Below, piece by piece: positions 62,856 through 64,000 of a stretch of DNA of 64,000 nt. The notes under the pieces were generated by a model. The model searched no databases. It had not been told where the DNA came from and was given only the letters and a program-made list of their open reading frames with translations. The first letter of the stretch is position 1. The number at the start of each line of letters is the position of its first letter. Source of the stretch: Lentimicrobiaceae bacterium (lineage in GTDB: Bacteria; Bacteroidota; Bacteroidia; Bacteroidales; F082); NCBI GenBank assembly GCA_002708315.1, contig PANC01000007.1, positions 6,256-70,255 on the forward strand, in the 5' to 3' direction. A program made the position numbers and the translations under genes.

Positions 62856-63959
62856 TTAAAGTGTTCCTCTGCTTTGCTGCTCTAATTCTATTGATTCAAA
62901 TAATGCTTGGAAATTACCTTTGCCAAATGATATTGCTTTTTTTCTTTGAATAATCTCAAAGAAGAAGGTAGGCCTGTCTTCAACTGGCCTTGAAAACAGC
63001 TGAAGCAAATACCCCTTATCATCTCTATCGATAAGAATGTTATGTTTCTGTAGAATTTTCAAGTCTTCATCTATGTCTCCAACACGTTCAGATATGCTTT
63101 CATAGTATTCATCTGGTACATGCAGAAAATCAACTCCTCTTTCTCTCAATTCTGCAATTGTGGAAACTATATCATCTGTTGTAAGGGCAACATGCTGTGG
63201 TCCGGCACCAACATAAAAATCAAGGTATTCCTCAATTTGAGACCTTTTTAATCCTTTTGCAGGTTCGTTTATGGGAAATTTTATACGCATATTATCGTTT
63301 GCCATTACCTTACTTCGCAGAGCAGTGTATTCAGTAGAAATATCTTTATCGTCAAATGAAATGAGTTGCTCAAATCCCATAATATCTTTATAATAATCTA
63401 CGGTATTATCCATTTCATTCCAGCCAACGTTGCCAACAATATGATCAACATATGTAAGCCCAGTTTCAGTTGGTTTATATGTAGGGTTCCATTCTTTGAA
63501 ACCAGGTAAGAAGCTACCATTATAATTCTTTCTTTCGACGAATGTATGAACAGTGTCACCATATGTTTTTATTGATGCCAGAACAACTTCACCATTTTCA
63601 TCGCTAACTGATTTAGGTTCAAAATCTATATCAGCGCCTCTTGCAGTAGTATCTTCAAATGCTTTACGCGCATCGTCAACCCATAGCGCTATTACTTTTA
63701 CCCCATCGCCATGTTTAATGTGATGTTTGGCTACTTCAGAATCTGGTGTTAATGATCCTGTTAATACAAATGTGATTTTATTTTGCCTAAGGACATAGGA
63801 TACTCTATCAGTTAAACCTGTTTCCAACCCTGCATATGCAACAGGTTGAAACCCAAAGGCACTTTGGTAATAGTGGGCAGCTTGTTTTGCATTGCCAACA
63901 TAGAACTCTACGTAGTCTGTCCCATTAATTGGTAAGCATTTATTTATATTATTGTCCAT
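62856..63959 (-). CDS. hppD: 4-hydroxyphenylpyruvate dioxygenase
   Basis: Converts 4-hydroxyphenylpyruvate to homogentisate with oxygen and Fe(II). The 367-residue protein has the two vicinal-oxygen-chelate halves with the iron ligands His173 (YVDHIVGNV), His256 (GPQHVALTTDD) and Glu335 (TFFFEIIQRK), and ends with the gating helix GKGNFQALFESIELEQ. It is the first visible gene of the leftward operon hppD-fahA-flavoprotein. Homogentisate 1,2-dioxygenase, needed between hppD and fahA, is not within the window and may lie just past the right edge. Confidence 0.97.
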   Translation of the reverse strand: MDNNINKCLPINGTDYVEFYVGNAKQAAHYYQSAFGFQPVAYAGLETGLTDRVSYVLRQNKITFVLTGSLTPDSEVAKHHIKHGDGVKVIALWVDDARKAFEDTTARGADIDFEPKSVSDENGEVVLASIKTYGDTVHTFVERKNYNGSFLPGFKEWNPTYKPTETGLTYVDHIVGNVGWNEMDNTVDYYKDIMGFEQLISFDDKDISTEYTALRSKVMANDNMRIKFPINEPAKGLKRSQIEEYLDFYVGAGPQHVALTTDDIVSTIAELRERGVDFLHVPDEYYESISERVGDIDEDLKILQKHNILIDRDDKGYLLQLFSRPVEDRPTFFFEIIQRKKAISFGKGNFQALFESIELEQQSRGTL

Positions 63960-64000
63960 TTTATTATGTTAGTTTTTAATTTTTAACGATAGTGTCACTA

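Noticed and set aside
1-64000. CRISPR arrays, insertion sequences, prophage or defence systems
   Set aside because: No repeat-spacer pattern, transposase, integrase, phage structural gene or restriction/toxin gene was seen. The only mobile-element hint is the repeat at the tRNA-Val end.

Overview
The window is an AT-rich chromosomal stretch of a member of the Bacteroidota. The evidence is a type IX secretion (T9SS)/gliding locus (GldJ, PorP/SprF, PorU, PorV), the lipoprotein-type TamA homologue TamL, Lgt with the long Bacteroidota-type insert, and many promoters with the phylum-specific -7 element TAnnTTTG, often without a Shine-Dalgarno sequence. The order or genus cannot be settled from the sequence. 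Complete tyrosine-catabolic genes, peroxiredoxin and a full-looking TCA entry (citrate synthase plus NADP-isocitrate dehydrogenase) fit an aerobic or facultative free-living organism.

Layout. 1-3776 (minus): NfeD/ClpP-class membrane protease (cut by the left edge), a DUF2061 membrane protein, Lgt and an EamA transporter. 4031-5677: carbamate kinase convergent with the NADH-sensing repressor Rex, whose promoter is bracketed by two Rex operators. 5821-10764 (minus): a YggS - Ca/Na antiporter - outer-membrane barrel operon, then an aromatic amino acid hydroxylase with a long C-terminal extension plus a DUF302 protein. 10919-18513: glycosyltransferase-miaA, trxB, tRNA-Pro(GGG), pcm, then a Gfo/Idh oxidoreductase - lipoprotein - sugar-phosphate transferase operon. 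18528-21795 (minus): a two-gene split hybrid sensor kinase and YjbQ. 21932-28831 (minus): citrate synthase and isocitrate dehydrogenase, both of the eukaryote-like subfamilies, and a 1372-residue dikinase-like protein without a PEP barrel. 28977-32451: gapA, then anmK-murF.

32508-44647 is the T9SS core of the window: gldJ and a porP/sprF paralogue diverge from two tandem full-length porU-like C25 peptidases, followed by porV and ispF. 44654-49035 (minus): a secreted protein, a RecD/PIF1-like helicase and TamL. tRNA-Val(TAC) at 49245 is followed by an islet: the tRNA 3' end plus terminator is repeated 1.13 kb further on, bracketing a SMP-30-type lactonase gene. Beyond it are a short secreted protein with a probable T9SS sorting tail and the C-terminal stump of a TonB-dependent receptor. 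51658-60688: small membrane protein, TolC-like protein, peroxiredoxin, class V aminotransferase, lipoprotein, 3'-5' exonuclease, DnaB and a DUF6263-like protein. 60696-63959 (minus): tyrosine degradation operon hppD-fahA-flavin reductase, with the hydroxylase that would feed it at 9-10.8 kb.

Most of the window is housekeeping. The parts most worth a second look are the tandem PorU pair, the dikinase-like protein with an unknown 850-residue acceptor-side region, the tRNA-Val duplication islet, the double Rex operator and the extended hydroxylase. I saw no CRISPR array, insertion sequence, integrase or defence system.
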